Source: G958296245 sp963664035
Lineage (GTDB): Bacteria; Chloroflexota; Dehalococcoidia; Lucifugimonadales; G958296245
Reading direction: 5' to 3'
Length of the DNA stretch: 64,000 bases
NCBI GenBank assembly: GCA_963664035.2
Contig: OY760867.2
Location: 3,038,001 to 3,102,000 of the forward strand
Position 1 is the first letter of the stretch; every line of letters begins with the position of its first letter. Shown piece after piece: positions 1 through 8,131 of this stretch. Made by a program: the position numbers and the translations under genes. The notes beneath the pieces were generated by a model, which saw only the letters and a list, made by a program, of their open reading frames with translations, was not told the origin of the DNA and ran no database searches.

Positions 1-676
1 GCTTCACGTTCGCCGAATTGACCTCGGGACACCAGTTGCCCACGAAAGTCAACTCCACTCCCGGCAGGCGCGACGCCTCCGCGAGAATGGTGAAGCCCTT
101 GAGGGGATTGGAAGACCAAGACACGGCAACGAGCTTGAGCCTTCCGTCGGGCCTGGGAGGGTCCGGGCTAGGAAAGAAGACCCGCGGATCGACGGCGTTC
201 TTGACGACGCGCCAACTCGCGGGTACGACCCCGCTATGCTCGGCGAAGCTCGTCCTGCAATAGTCCGTCTGGAAGATCGTGTGGTCGGTCAGCTGGTTCA
301 CGGCAGGCTGTACCTCGTCCGCCTTCGTCCTGCGCCCTCGAATTAGTTCCGCCACCCCATCGAGCCGGTGGACCAGCACCGGCCCTCTTCTCTTCCGGTA
401 CCTGTAAGCCAAGCTGGGAATCACCCTACCAAGGCGGTTCATTTCGCCCGTGCATCTCAATTGCGCGATCTGGCCGGGGTGGAGATGCACCCCCGGCCCA
501 CGAAGAAATGCGTTCAGCAGGACGACCTGGCTTTCGCGTGTCGGACTGCTCGTCACCCTGTGGCCCCGGCGGCGAAACTCCGAGACCAGGGAGTTCAGGA
601 ACTGATTGGCCCCACCCCACGGAGAGTCGAGAAGGTCAAAGAGAACGCAGACGTTCAAGGCTTGCTGAGCTGCCAT
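1..676 (-). CDS. Glycosyltransferase family 4, C-terminus cut by window edge
   Basis: Reading the minus strand from an ATG at 674-676 gives 225 uninterrupted codons that run off the left edge. The start (VLFDLLDSPWGGANQFLNSL) is the typical glycine-rich acceptor-side opening of GT4/GT-B glycosyltransferases. Further on are a conserved NAVDPRVFFP block and the donor-domain strand LKLVAVSWSSNPLKGF, so the second Rossmann domain has begun when the sequence ends. It should transfer a sugar from a nucleotide donor during surface-polysaccharide assembly in the cytoplasm. The start overlaps the end of the upstream toroid-fold gene by about 22 bases, which suggests translational coupling. The flippase and epimerase nearby support a polysaccharide role. 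The exact sugar cannot be told. Confidence 0.82.
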   Translation of the reverse strand, partial: MAAQQALNVCVLFDLLDSPWGGANQFLNSLVSEFRRRGHRVTSSPTRESQVVLLNAFLRGPGVHLHPGQIAQLRCTGEMNRLGRVIPSLAYRYRKRRGPVLVHRLDGVAELIRGRRTKADEVQPAVNQLTDHTIFQTDYCRTSFAEHSGVVPASWRVVKNAVDPRVFFPSPDPPRPDGRLKLVAVSWSSNPLKGFTILAEASRLPGVELTFVGNWCPEVNSANVK

Positions 677-1761
677 CCCGCCTCCTCTCGCGCGCCCAGC
701 AGGTCCAGCGCAACGGCGCACGCCCACGTGAACATGACCGTGCCGTGCATGTCGCTCTGCCTCCCCTTCAAGCTGACCAACGCGCCGTAGTACAGGTGCT
801 GCGCGCTATCCGGGCGAAACGAAAAGCCGCCGTCGTCTTGCCGATACCTGCCGATCTCGCCCAACGCCTCCAATGCGATCTCCTCCACGTCGCGCGCCCT
901 GTAGCCCGGCGCCCACCTGCCCGCCTGCTGGATGACGAAGAGCCTGTCGAGCACCCCGCACCCATCCTCGTCCGAGACCTCGTTGAGAGTATAGTCCAGC
1001 AGGCGGTCCGGGTACGGCGGCGGGCGGTCAGCCCAATTGTACGCCCCCAGCATCTTCATCGCGCCGTTTATTCTCTGCACGTGCGAGACATCGCCCCTTG
1101 CCCACGAGCCCGTAGCATCGTCCAGGTACCTGTCGCTTTCTTCGAAAGCCGCGTCCAACATCCGGGCCGCCGGCTCATGCCCTTCCGCGATCTCAGAGTT
1201 CATCACGAAGAACGCCACGAGGTGGCTCGTATGACTCCCCGCGCCCCAGGGCTGCGTCCAGTCCATCGACCGCACGAACTCCCGCACGGAGTCCTCAGTC
1301 GGCCACTCCATGGGCAGGGCGTATCTCGGACGCTCTCCCAACAGCATCAGGGTGGCGGCGGACTGCCTGGTCTCGGCTCGGACGGCCTTGGTCTTCTCAT
1401 CTCGAAAACTGGCGAACATCTCCCCGAACCTGCCATGCTTGGCCAGCACGATCCGGCTGCTCCAGGGGATGCTGTTCAACAGCCAGCGATCGACGAAGTT
1501 CCCGTCGGCCTGCTGGAACGACTTGATGAACCGCGTACACCCCTCCCTCGTCTCCGCCGGCCAGCCCCGCCAGGCCCCGATATGCCACGCGCTCTTCGCC
1601 GCGAAGCAGGAGGTGACCTGCCCCTTCTTCCCGCGCGTAGGCACTAGGCCCCGGCTCCTACAGAACCTGAACCTGCCGGGAGACAGACCCTCTCCCATTT
1701 CCTCTAACCACGACCCGACGCTCTCCCTAATAGCGTTAGCGACATTGATAGGGTCTAACAT
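655..1761 (-). CDS. Toroid-fold (terpenoid-cyclase/prenyltransferase-like) protein of a polysaccharide cluster
   Basis: A 368-residue soluble protein without signal peptide. Helical segments alternate with repeated Gly-Ala-containing loops, and near the C-terminus lies DDGGFSF, resembling the QW/alpha-alpha toroid repeats of squalene-cyclase and prenyltransferase folds. Proteins of this fold are often found in glycan clusters as hypothetical members without a proven reaction. It starts 44 bases after the flippase stop and overlaps the following glycosyltransferase start, so the three genes probably form one operon read leftwards. The fold is inferred from motif texture only; no catalytic DxDD or QxxDGSW motif is seen, so cyclase activity is not claimed. 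Confidence 0.6.
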   Translation of the reverse strand: MLDPINVANAIRESVGSWLEEMGEGLSPGRFRFCRSRGLVPTRGKKGQVTSCFAAKSAWHIGAWRGWPAETREGCTRFIKSFQQADGNFVDRWLLNSIPWSSRIVLAKHGRFGEMFASFRDEKTKAVRAETRQSAATLMLLGERPRYALPMEWPTEDSVREFVRSMDWTQPWGAGSHTSHLVAFFVMNSEIAEGHEPAARMLDAAFEESDRYLDDATGSWARGDVSHVQRINGAMKMLGAYNWADRPPPYPDRLLDYTLNEVSDEDGCGVLDRLFVIQQAGRWAPGYRARDVEEIALEALGEIGRYRQDDGGFSFRPDSAQHLYYGALVSLKGRQSDMHGTVMFTWACAVALDLLGAREEAGWQLSKP

Positions 1762-1804
1762 ACTTCACCTCTTGATGAACCGCGCTCACGTCGGGCGAGG
1801 TAGC

Positions 1805-3160
1805 CTACGTAGATTGCCGTATCTGATAGCTCTGCCTCAGAATAGATACAATGAACGGCACCAACACCAAGGCTGACACCAGCGAGTGGGTCGTCCTAGC
1901 CCATGCAGCTCCCTCTGCCCCATACTGCGGCACCAGCCACACCAGCACAGCGGAGGACGCCAAGAGCCCGGCTACCCCGGCAGCCAAATTAGGCGAAGTG
2001 CGCCCGGTTGCTACAGGAAGGATTCTGTACACAACAGTGCTGGCGACTAGAGCCCCCGGGATCATGATCAGCAGCGGCGAGGACGCCTCCGCAAAACCGT
2101 CCCCGAGCACGAGGTCAATAATCGGCTCGTGAAGTATGGCCAGCAGCGCAAGGCCAGCGGTGGCCACCAAGAGCGACATGATGGTGAACCGTCGAAACGA
2201 GCGCCTCAGTTCTGCTCCCTGTCCCGAGTACCACTGCCTACTGTACTCCGGTTGCACCCCAAAGCGAATAAGCTGAAAGGGGTATCTGGTCATGTCGATG
2301 ATCCGGCGCGCCGCCCTGTAGATGCCCACGTCCGCTGCCGCCGCAAACTGGGCGATGAGGATGAAGTCTAGGTTCTGGGACAGTGTTCCCAACTTCGTTC
2401 TCGCGAACGTCCCGTATTGGAACCTTACCACATCAGAAGGGGCCCTAAGCGAGAGCGAACTCAGAAACCGTTCTACCCCCGCCTTGCGGGTGGACGCGGC
2501 TGCGGCAGCCAACATCCCCACCGCACTAATAGCGGCAGCGGCAACATAGGCCACCACCACTTCGGGCAGCCCGCCGTCTGTCCGCCATGCCAACACTATC
2601 AGGCCAAGGCTGGTAAGGGTGGCCGCTAGCGTAACCGCCAGCGCCAGATGCACCCGATCAGACAGCCTCAGTACCGCCAACGTCTCAGACCCCGTGGCGA
2701 GAAAGACGCCCAGCAACCCGTACAGCATCAGCGCGTTCACATGGCTTTCGCCTATACCTAGCAGACTGCTGCCGCTGAGTGCGAGCACAGCTATCACGCC
2801 GTAGGCCACCAATGACAGCCCCTGGGAGACCACCATGGTGAGGCGGAGTATCGCGCCGGCCTCCTCGCGCCGCCCCTCGGTGACACTCCGCGTAACGAAG
2901 GTCGTCACGGTATCGCCCCCCGGCAGCGCCACCAATCCGTGGACCAGAGTGCCCACCGCGACGATGACCGCCAACGCCCCGAAACCCTCCGGTCCCAAGA
3001 TCCTGGCGGTAATCGCGATCTGTACCAGCCCCCGCACCACTTCGACCGCCGTAATCGTCCCCATCCAGAACGTCTGCCGCGCCACCCGCCGGTCCGACGG
3101 AGACGACACCCGCGCCGCCAACGCCCTCAAGCCCCCAATCGCCGCCCGCGCCGTCCTCAC
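1805..3160 (-). CDS. Polysaccharide flippase (MOP superfamily, Wzx/RfbX-like)
   Basis: A 451-residue integral membrane protein with roughly 12-14 hydrophobic helices. It opens with a basic cytoplasmic segment followed by ARILGPEGFGALAVIV, the RxLGPExFG signature typical of oligosaccharide flippases of the MATE/MOP superfamily. It should flip lipid-linked glycans from the inner to the outer face of the cytoplasmic membrane. First gene of the leftward polysaccharide operon. A MITE-like repeat (3198-3314) begins only 38 bases upstream of its start, so its promoter region has probably been altered by that insertion. Substrate unknown. Confidence 0.85.
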   Translation of the reverse strand: MRTARAAIGGLRALAARVSSPSDRRVARQTFWMGTITAVEVVRGLVQIAITARILGPEGFGALAVIVAVGTLVHGLVALPGGDTVTTFVTRSVTEGRREEAGAILRLTMVVSQGLSLVAYGVIAVLALSGSSLLGIGESHVNALMLYGLLGVFLATGSETLAVLRLSDRVHLALAVTLAATLTSLGLIVLAWRTDGGLPEVVVAYVAAAAISAVGMLAAAAASTRKAGVERFLSSLSLRAPSDVVRFQYGTFARTKLGTLSQNLDFILIAQFAAAADVGIYRAARRIIDMTRYPFQLIRFGVQPEYSRQWYSGQGAELRRSFRRFTIMSLLVATAGLALLAILHEPIIDLVLGDGFAEASSPLLIMIPGALVASTVVYRILPVATGRTSPNLAAGVAGLLASSAVLVWLVPQYGAEGAAWARTTHSLVSALVLVPFIVSILRQSYQIRQST

Positions 3161-3197
3161 CGCCGACCCGCCCCCAGCCGCCCGCCCAGCCGCCCCG

Positions 3198-3314
3198 ATC
3201 CCAAATCCCCCACCTCCACGTTCAACGACATATCCACAGACACCCCGTAGGGGCTGGTTTGAAACCAGCCCTCCCCTTGCTCTGGAGCGCCACTATTTAG
3301 GTGATGGATCTGGG
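3198..3314. mobile_element. MITE-like element A, copy 1
   Basis: A 117-bp element with imperfect terminal inverted repeats (CCCAAATCCCCCACCT at the left, AGGTGATGGATCTGGG at the right) and an internal palindrome at 3252-3270 whose 9-base arms GGCTGGTTT/AAACCAGCC surround one base. A second copy lies at 63787-63909 in the same orientation with better-preserved ends. No target duplication is apparent. It sits directly upstream of the flippase start and produces a spurious reading frame (3157-3444, minus strand) that I do not call a gene. Confidence 0.7.
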
Positions 3315-3725
3315 CCTGGAAGCAGCCCTTGACGAACAGAACGCACGTCCGTATAATGCGGAATGTCGAGCTTGACGCGCGCCGGGGCCTCCCGCCCATG
3401 ACCCCGGCGAAGCCGATGGAACATTTTGGAACGTTTTGGAACAATATGACGCCCTGCCAAATACGAATTGGCCCGGATTAGCTACGAATCAGCGTCCCAC
3501 AACCGTCTCACTTCCGCCCATACCGCCCCACGAGCGTCCCAATTCCGCCCGCAGCCATTCCCCAAGCCGCGCCCTGAGCTTGTCCGAGACGCGCACCGCG
3601 TGTTATCGTGACTGCTGCAATCAAGACTAGGCCCAGCGTCGAGGACTGGCGGCCTTCCCGCCAAAGTTTGGGACGTATCATAGCATGAGAGTCAATACCC
3701 GCAACTACCGGGACGCCCTCGACCG
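3315..3725. other. Intergenic stretch with a phased GGAAC triplet
   Basis: No gene is supported here. Three GGAAC pentamers lie exactly 10 bp apart at 3418, 3428 and 3438. Further right, GTCCC/GTCTC/GCCCN words recur at about 10-11-bp spacing (3494, 3505, 3516, 3525, 3536, 3547). This may be a degenerate relative of the phased-pentamer elements at 21178, 29691 and 39225, but the CATAGCTG core is not at the expected place. Promoter of the rightward epimerase gene must lie in this stretch; no clear -35/-10 pair is seen. Confidence 0.4.
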
Positions 3726-4637
3726 ATGAAGCACGTCGTCACCGGCGGCTGCGGCTTCATAGGCTCCCACCTCGTCGACCGCCTCGTCGAGCTCGGCCAC
3801 GAGGTCGTCGTCCTCGACGACCTCTCCACCAGCGAGCGCCCCAAACCCAACCCGAAGGCCGCCCTCGTCCAGGGCTCCGTCACCGACCCCTCCCTCGTCG
3901 CCTCCGTCACCCAGGGCGCCGCCTGCATATTCCACACCGCCGCCTGGGCCCGCATCCCCCGCTCCATCCAGGACCCCATCGGCACCCACGCCGTCAACGT
4001 CAACGGCACCCTCAACGTGCTCCAGGCCGCCCGCGAAAACGGCGTCCCCCGCGTCGTCTACTCCTCCTCCTCCAGCGTCTACGGCGACCAGCACACCCAC
4101 GTCATGCGCGAGGACATGACCCCCGCGCCCAAGTCGCCCTACGCCCTCCAGAAGCTCATCGGCGAGCAGTACGCCGCCATCTTCGCCCGCCTCTTCGACC
4201 TGCGCGTCGCCTCCCTGCGCTACTTCAACGTCTACGGCCCCGGTCAGGCCACCCAGGGCGCATACGTCCTCGTCATCCCCCACTTCCTGCGGCTCAGGGA
4301 CGCAGGCAAGCCCCTCACCGTCTACGGCGACGGCCGCCAGACCCGAGGCTACACCCACGTCTCCGACGTAGTCCGCGCCAACCTGCTCGCCGCCGAATCC
4401 GACCTCCCCGCCGGCCAGAACACCGTGCTCAACATCGGCCCCGCCGAGGAGACCTCCGTAAACGAGATCGCCGCCATGATCGGCGGCCCCGTCGAGCACG
4501 TCCACCCCAACCCCCGCGGCGACTTCGAAGAGCGCCGCAAGTCCGCCGACTACTCCAAGGCCAAGGCCCTAATAGGCTGGCAACCCCAAGTCCCCCTCCG
4601 CCAAGCCATGCAAGCCCTAACGTCCACGGGACCCTGA
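3726..4637 (+). CDS. NAD-dependent epimerase/dehydratase (UDP-glucose 4-epimerase-like)
   Basis: A 303-residue extended short-chain dehydrogenase. The N-terminus has the Rossmann GGCGFIG (residues 7-13) and an acidic DDLSTS after beta-2 for NAD binding. The active site is present: serine run at 113-117, Tyr139 and Lys143 (YxxxK). RGYTHVSDVV and a C-terminal substrate region match the GalE/UDP-sugar epimerase group. It likely interconverts nucleotide sugars for the neighbouring glycan cluster. Codon use is strongly C-ending. Divergent from the flippase operon. Exact substrate (UDP-Glc, UDP-GlcNAc, dTDP-sugar) not determinable. Confidence 0.88.
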   Translation: MKHVVTGGCGFIGSHLVDRLVELGHEVVVLDDLSTSERPKPNPKAALVQGSVTDPSLVASVTQGAACIFHTAAWARIPRSIQDPIGTHAVNVNGTLNVLQAARENGVPRVVYSSSSSVYGDQHTHVMREDMTPAPKSPYALQKLIGEQYAAIFARLFDLRVASLRYFNVYGPGQATQGAYVLVIPHFLRLRDAGKPLTVYGDGRQTRGYTHVSDVVRANLLAAESDLPAGQNTVLNIGPAEETSVNEIAAMIGGPVEHVHPNPRGDFEERRKSADYSKAKALIGWQPQVPLRQAMQALTSTGP

Positions 4638-4690
4638 GCAGGCCACAGCCAGGTCTATGGAAGGCGGAGACCGCGCCATCCGTACCATGT

Positions 4691-4696
4691 TATAAT
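4691..4696 (+). promoter_or_regulatory. Candidate -10 box for the coiled-coil gene
   Basis: TATAAT in the short gap after the epimerase, 30 bases before the ATG at 4726. No convincing -35 is present at 17 bases, so this is only a candidate. Confidence 0.3.
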
Positions 4697-4725
4697 CGTC
4701 CGGCTAGGCGAGACGGAGACCGTCC

Positions 4726-5016
4726 ATGACGACCATGACCGCGTCCGAAAGAGAGAGGCTCAGCAGGCTGGAAGGAGCCTACGAGCACCTGGCCACCAAG
4801 GCCGACGTGGAGAGCGTGCGCGCAGACGTGGAGCGGCTGCGCGCCGACCTAGAGCGGGTGCGCGCCGAACTGAAGGCCGACGTAGAGCGGGTGCGCGCTG
4901 ACGTAGAGCGGGTACGCGCCGAAATGCAGGCGATGGAGACACGGCTGATGATCCGCCTCGGCGGAATCGTAAGCGTCGCCGCCGCCGTAATCGTAGCCGT
5001 CCAAAAACTCACATAG
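4726..5016 (+). CDS. Small coiled-coil protein with C-terminal membrane anchor
   Basis: A 96-residue protein: residues 1-25 are polar helix, residues about 28-72 are a near-perfect repeat of (V/L)ERVRA(D/E) units in phase for a coiled coil, and residues about 75-92 (LGGIVSVAAAVIVAVQKL) are a single hydrophobic helix ending the protein. Tail-anchored coiled-coil proteins of this size are common and resemble the DUF1640/CCDC90 type by layout, but I cannot assign a function. The DNA of the coiled coil is itself repetitive (GAGCGGGTGCGCGC words), so repeat number may vary between strains. It ends 23 bases before the convergent AbiEii-like gene. Confidence 0.65.
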   Translation: MTTMTASERERLSRLEGAYEHLATKADVESVRADVERLRADLERVRAELKADVERVRADVERVRAEMQAMETRLMIRLGGIVSVAAAVIVAVQKLT

Positions 5017-5039
5017 CCCCGCCGCCCCAACAGACGGCG

Positions 5040-5867
5040 CTACTGTGAAGTCGCCTCCAGCATATCCTGGCTCAGGACAACGCTCGATTCAGCGATAAAG
5101 TCGGATTCCTCAAGGCCACGAACATGTTGGACCACGAGTTCGGTACCCGTCCCGGAACGGGTACCGAATAGATCCTCGAACATGGACAACGCTTCGCAGG
5201 TCACCTGGCTCGAAATATCGTGCGACCGAAGAAGTACGAACTCGGAAGCCATATCTGCAGCGTCAATCGTGTGCAGAAGGCGATAGATATCGAAGGCGTC
5301 CTTGTGGAGTAGTTCGCGGCGATGTGAGTCCGCAGCCGAGATGCGTTCCGCTATCTTATGCACTTTCGACACCAGCAGCGCGGCAGGTCCGGCGACCTTC
5401 AGAATGCGTGAGCGATCGGTACTTGGGGCCAGGGAGCTGATGGTCCTGGGCGCATGGCTGACAAGTGCGCCCTCAAGTCCGTGAACTTTCATCGCCGCCC
5501 TGTTGCCGTGGACGCCTAGCCGAGCTCCTCTGCGCCCTGGACCGCTCACGCCCTTCGGCACCAGCAGGTCGACCTGCGACCTCTCCCCTCTCCTGTACAG
5601 ACCCGGTTGGTTCTTTAGCGTGAACCCCGCGACACCCATGGCGTCGACTATCGTCGGGTCGCCTCCCAGGAGGTCAGGGTCAAGCGCGATGTCCGCGTCA
5701 TACGTGAAGGGAGAGAGAGAAAAGCTCGCTTCCTCGCTCTCCGTGTGCATGTATATTGCCTGGGCGCCCACCAGGATGACCGCATCACTATGGCCTCCCA
5801 GCGCATCCACAGCGTCCAGCAGAGCCTCCCGAGCATCTATCCGGTCTTCGTCATAGGTAGTTTCCAT
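5040..5867 (-). CDS. AbiEii-like nucleotidyltransferase (putative toxin of a type IV-like pair)
   Basis: A 275-residue protein of the nucleotidyltransferase fold. Near the N-terminus VILVGAQAIYMHT stands where AbiEii proteins have the GG/GS motif, followed by YDADIALDPD giving the metal-binding Asp-x-Asp. A later KVHKIAERI and HKDAFDIYRLL correspond to the Lys and KD(x)xD helices of AbiEii/DUF6036 proteins. Such enzymes are toxins of abortive-infection pairs in several families, some modifying tRNA. Its start overlaps the end of the AbiEi-like gene by 31 bases, showing coupled translation. The non-canonical VGAQA motif means activity is unproven. Confidence 0.65.
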   Translation of the reverse strand: METTYDEDRIDAREALLDAVDALGGHSDAVILVGAQAIYMHTESEEASFSLSPFTYDADIALDPDLLGGDPTIVDAMGVAGFTLKNQPGLYRRGERSQVDLLVPKGVSGPGRRGARLGVHGNRAAMKVHGLEGALVSHAPRTISSLAPSTDRSRILKVAGPAALLVSKVHKIAERISAADSHRRELLHKDAFDIYRLLHTIDAADMASEFVLLRSHDISSQVTCEALSMFEDLFGTRSGTGTELVVQHVRGLEESDFIAESSVVLSQDMLEATSQ

Positions 5868-6988
5868 TCGTCCTCATTGTCCCGCATCCACTCCAGGAGG
5901 GCCTCCGCCTCCGCTGGTCCGCGTCCCGGCCCTGTCATAAGGTCCATCAGGACCTGGGTGACGCGAGCGTATGTAATGTCATTGTCGTATTCGGCTCGCT
6001 CGAATACGACGGGATCGAACGGTCTCACGATGAGAACATTGCCTCCGGTATCTGCCGGGCGCAGCCCCAGTGATCGCGCGGCCGTCTCCGGGTCGTCGGC
6101 AAATAGCGCAACCAGGCGTGGCTCCGTAATCGGCGCCAGGCGATTCACAGCGAAGGAGCCGGTGACTGCGTATCGAAAAGACGCATCGCGAAGCCGGTCG
6201 AGCAGCGCCCACGCTCCTCTCGGTTCGAGCCACGTTGCGGAAACTTTGGGAGGCGCGAAGTCGTAGTCCATGGCCCATCTGCTTGCTAGGGCTTCCCAGT
6301 CAACGGAAATGATGCGCCCCCGTGGACCCTCCTTGGTGACGATTCCGTCCGGCTCCAACAGGCTGGACACCCTCGATACCATCGCTGGAGAGCATGCCGT
6401 CTCGGCAGCCAGCTCCCGAGTCCCAAAGGGAGCCCTGTAATCCAACATGCCCCTAACCACGCGAGCGGCGCGGCCTCCCTTCAGCGAGCGAAGGGGGCGT
6501 TCTTCCCTGACCGGGTTCTTGTCTGCCCCCTGGCTCTCGATGAAGACGGCGGGACGGTCAACGGTCAGCCGCAAGTTCCCCGTGGAGTCAGCGTAGCTTA
6601 TGCCGGCTTCCGCCAGCCGCTTCCTCGTTAGGGGGCTGAGGTAGGTCGAAACCAGCATGGTTGCGGGGATGGCGCCTGGACGTCCAGCCTCGTCGTGCCC
6701 TAGGAGTGATAGGCCCTTCAACTGGGACGCCACACCTGCCGCCAGACGGGGTTCCACCGGCTTAGCCTTGGCCTCCACGATGATGTCGGATGAGACTCCA
6801 TCGGGATCTCTGATCTCCAGCACCGCGTCCACTTCGCGTTCCTGGCCCCGTGGAGACTGCCAGGGGGCGTATCTCTCACGGTCGCGTAGGACCCACCGCC
6901 GCGGTAGGCGCGCGCCTATGTCTCTGACAATAGTGTCGATCAGCCGTGTTTCTGATATATAGCTGTTTCGCATGATGCGCAACAGCAT
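5837..6988 (-). CDS. AbiEi-like regulator with N-terminal PD-(D/E)xK-like domain
   Basis: A 383-residue protein with three visible parts. Residues about 14-110 contain Asp54 (EREVDAVLEI) and Glu72-x-Lys74 (DIIVEAKAK), the spacing of a PD-(D/E)xK nuclease core. Residues about 188-235 form a winged-helix region (GTRELAAETACSPAMVSRV). The rest (VTGSFAVNRLAP...) resembles the C-terminal domain of AbiEi-type antitoxins. The partner gene follows with a 31-base overlap. By analogy it would repress the pair and neutralise the nucleotidyltransferase; the nuclease-like domain is additional to classic AbiEi. Met6 at 6973 is an alternative start. Whether the domain cuts DNA or only binds is unknown. Confidence 0.6.
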   Translation of the reverse strand: MLLRIMRNSYISETRLIDTIVRDIGARLPRRWVLRDRERYAPWQSPRGQEREVDAVLEIRDPDGVSSDIIVEAKAKPVEPRLAAGVASQLKGLSLLGHDEAGRPGAIPATMLVSTYLSPLTRKRLAEAGISYADSTGNLRLTVDRPAVFIESQGADKNPVREERPLRSLKGGRAARVVRGMLDYRAPFGTRELAAETACSPAMVSRVSSLLEPDGIVTKEGPRGRIISVDWEALASRWAMDYDFAPPKVSATWLEPRGAWALLDRLRDASFRYAVTGSFAVNRLAPITEPRLVALFADDPETAARSLGLRPADTGGNVLIVRPFDPVVFERAEYDNDITYARVTQVLMDLMTGPGRGPAEAEALLEWMRDNEDEWKLPMTKTG

Positions 6989-7112
6989 AATTCATGCACC
7001 ACCACGCAGTCAAGGACGAGCCGGCCACCGGCCTAGACCCAGTACCACGGCCCGTTCGCGTCGAACGGCAGTGTGTTCCGGCTCACCCCACATAGGAACT
7101 CACATAGTTCGA

Positions 7113-8084
7113 CTACCATTCACCCGCGTCTCTGGTTTCTCTACACCTTGGATACCTAGTGCACCCCCAGAACACTCCGTACGACCCTTCCTTCAAGACC
7201 ATTGCCTTTGCACATTTAGTGCATATTGGTGTGTCACGGATGTCTTTACCTTCTACCTGCGCGCCCAATCTAGCGAGTCTTGAAACAGAGATAAGGTCTA
7301 TCGGTTTGTCCCTAACGAACTCCATGACGCCCCGAGTGAATCCACCGGTGCAGGCCAGAATCGCCTGATCGGCTTTGAAGTGAATCATGCTGCCCAATAG
7401 CTCTCTTGCAATCGCCGGCCCGACCGGGTTCCTGTGGGCCTTACATTGAACTACGATGGTCTTGCCGGGTCGTTTGAGGATGAGGTCGACGCCATCATCT
7501 CCCGAACTGGGGGTAGACTCGACACGATAGCCCAAGGCCCTCATGACGTTTCCCAACTCACGCTCAAAGTCGGCCCCACTTAGAGACATCCAGTAGTCTT
7601 CGAGTTTTCTCCGCTGTGCTCTCTCAGCCTTCAGTCGTGCCGTCTCCGCCCCCCGTCGCGCCCTTTCGTCCTCTCGCTGTTGCCTCTCAGCCTCTCGTTC
7701 TTCCTCTGCGTAAGTCGCTATTGCCCTCTCATACAGCTTGATTTGGGAGGCGACAGGGCTTCTAAACAGACGAGACTGATTAGATCTCGCAATAGCATTC
7801 CCAACTTCACCACAAACACCGGCGATTACAATGAGCCCAGGCAACAAGCTGCTAATCATTAATGACCCATAGAAGCTAGTCAGTAGGTTACGAATCCCCA
7901 ATTCCGATTCCCATTTAGTTAGAAGAAGCACGTATATAACTACAAAAAGGAACAGGAAGAGGTTCAAGGCAAAGCTGAAGCTCCGCCATGAAAAGCGCTC
8001 TATACGTTGACTATAGAGAGCGTATTCCTCAGGTTTTATCCCGAAGTCCGCTAGCTCGGGCTTTTTCGTATTCACTTTGGACAT
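7113..8084 (-). CDS. Membrane-anchored Mrr-like restriction endonuclease with zinc ribbon
   Basis: A 323-residue protein. Two hydrophobic helices (about residues 36-56 and 74-92) are followed by a charged, Arg/Glu-rich helix (about 118-162). An Mrr-type PD-(D/E)xK domain comes next, with FERELGNVMRALGY, Asp200 in GDDGVDLIL and Gln213-x-Lys215 in IVVQCK (the QxK variant normal for Mrr). The C-terminus (about 288-318) has a CxxC...C(x4)C topoisomerase-type zinc ribbon. Mrr nucleases cut modified or foreign DNA; the anchor would place it at the inner membrane, as for other TM-Mrr proteins. Cargo of the 7042-9020 insertion, 47 bases downstream of the HEPN-like gene. Confidence 0.82.
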   Translation of the reverse strand: MSKVNTKKPELADFGIKPEEYALYSQRIERFSWRSFSFALNLFLFLFVVIYVLLLTKWESELGIRNLLTSFYGSLMISSLLPGLIVIAGVCGEVGNAIARSNQSRLFRSPVASQIKLYERAIATYAEEEREAERQQREDERARRGAETARLKAERAQRRKLEDYWMSLSGADFERELGNVMRALGYRVESTPSSGDDGVDLILKRPGKTIVVQCKAHRNPVGPAIARELLGSMIHFKADQAILACTGGFTRGVMEFVRDKPIDLISVSRLARLGAQVEGKDIRDTPICTKCAKAMVLKEGSYGVFWGCTRYPRCRETRDAGEW

Positions 8085-8131
8085 TCGTTTTTCCTCAGCT
8101 TGGATATGCTCTCCATTTCGTGGAAAACACG

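Noticed and set aside
3198..3314. Target duplication flanking MITE A
   Set aside because: Flanking bases differ at both copies; the element may be old or the ends slightly misplaced.
3157..3444. 95-residue frame upstream of the flippase as a gene
   Set aside because: Most of it is MITE A copy 1; a similar frame arises from copy 2 at the other end.
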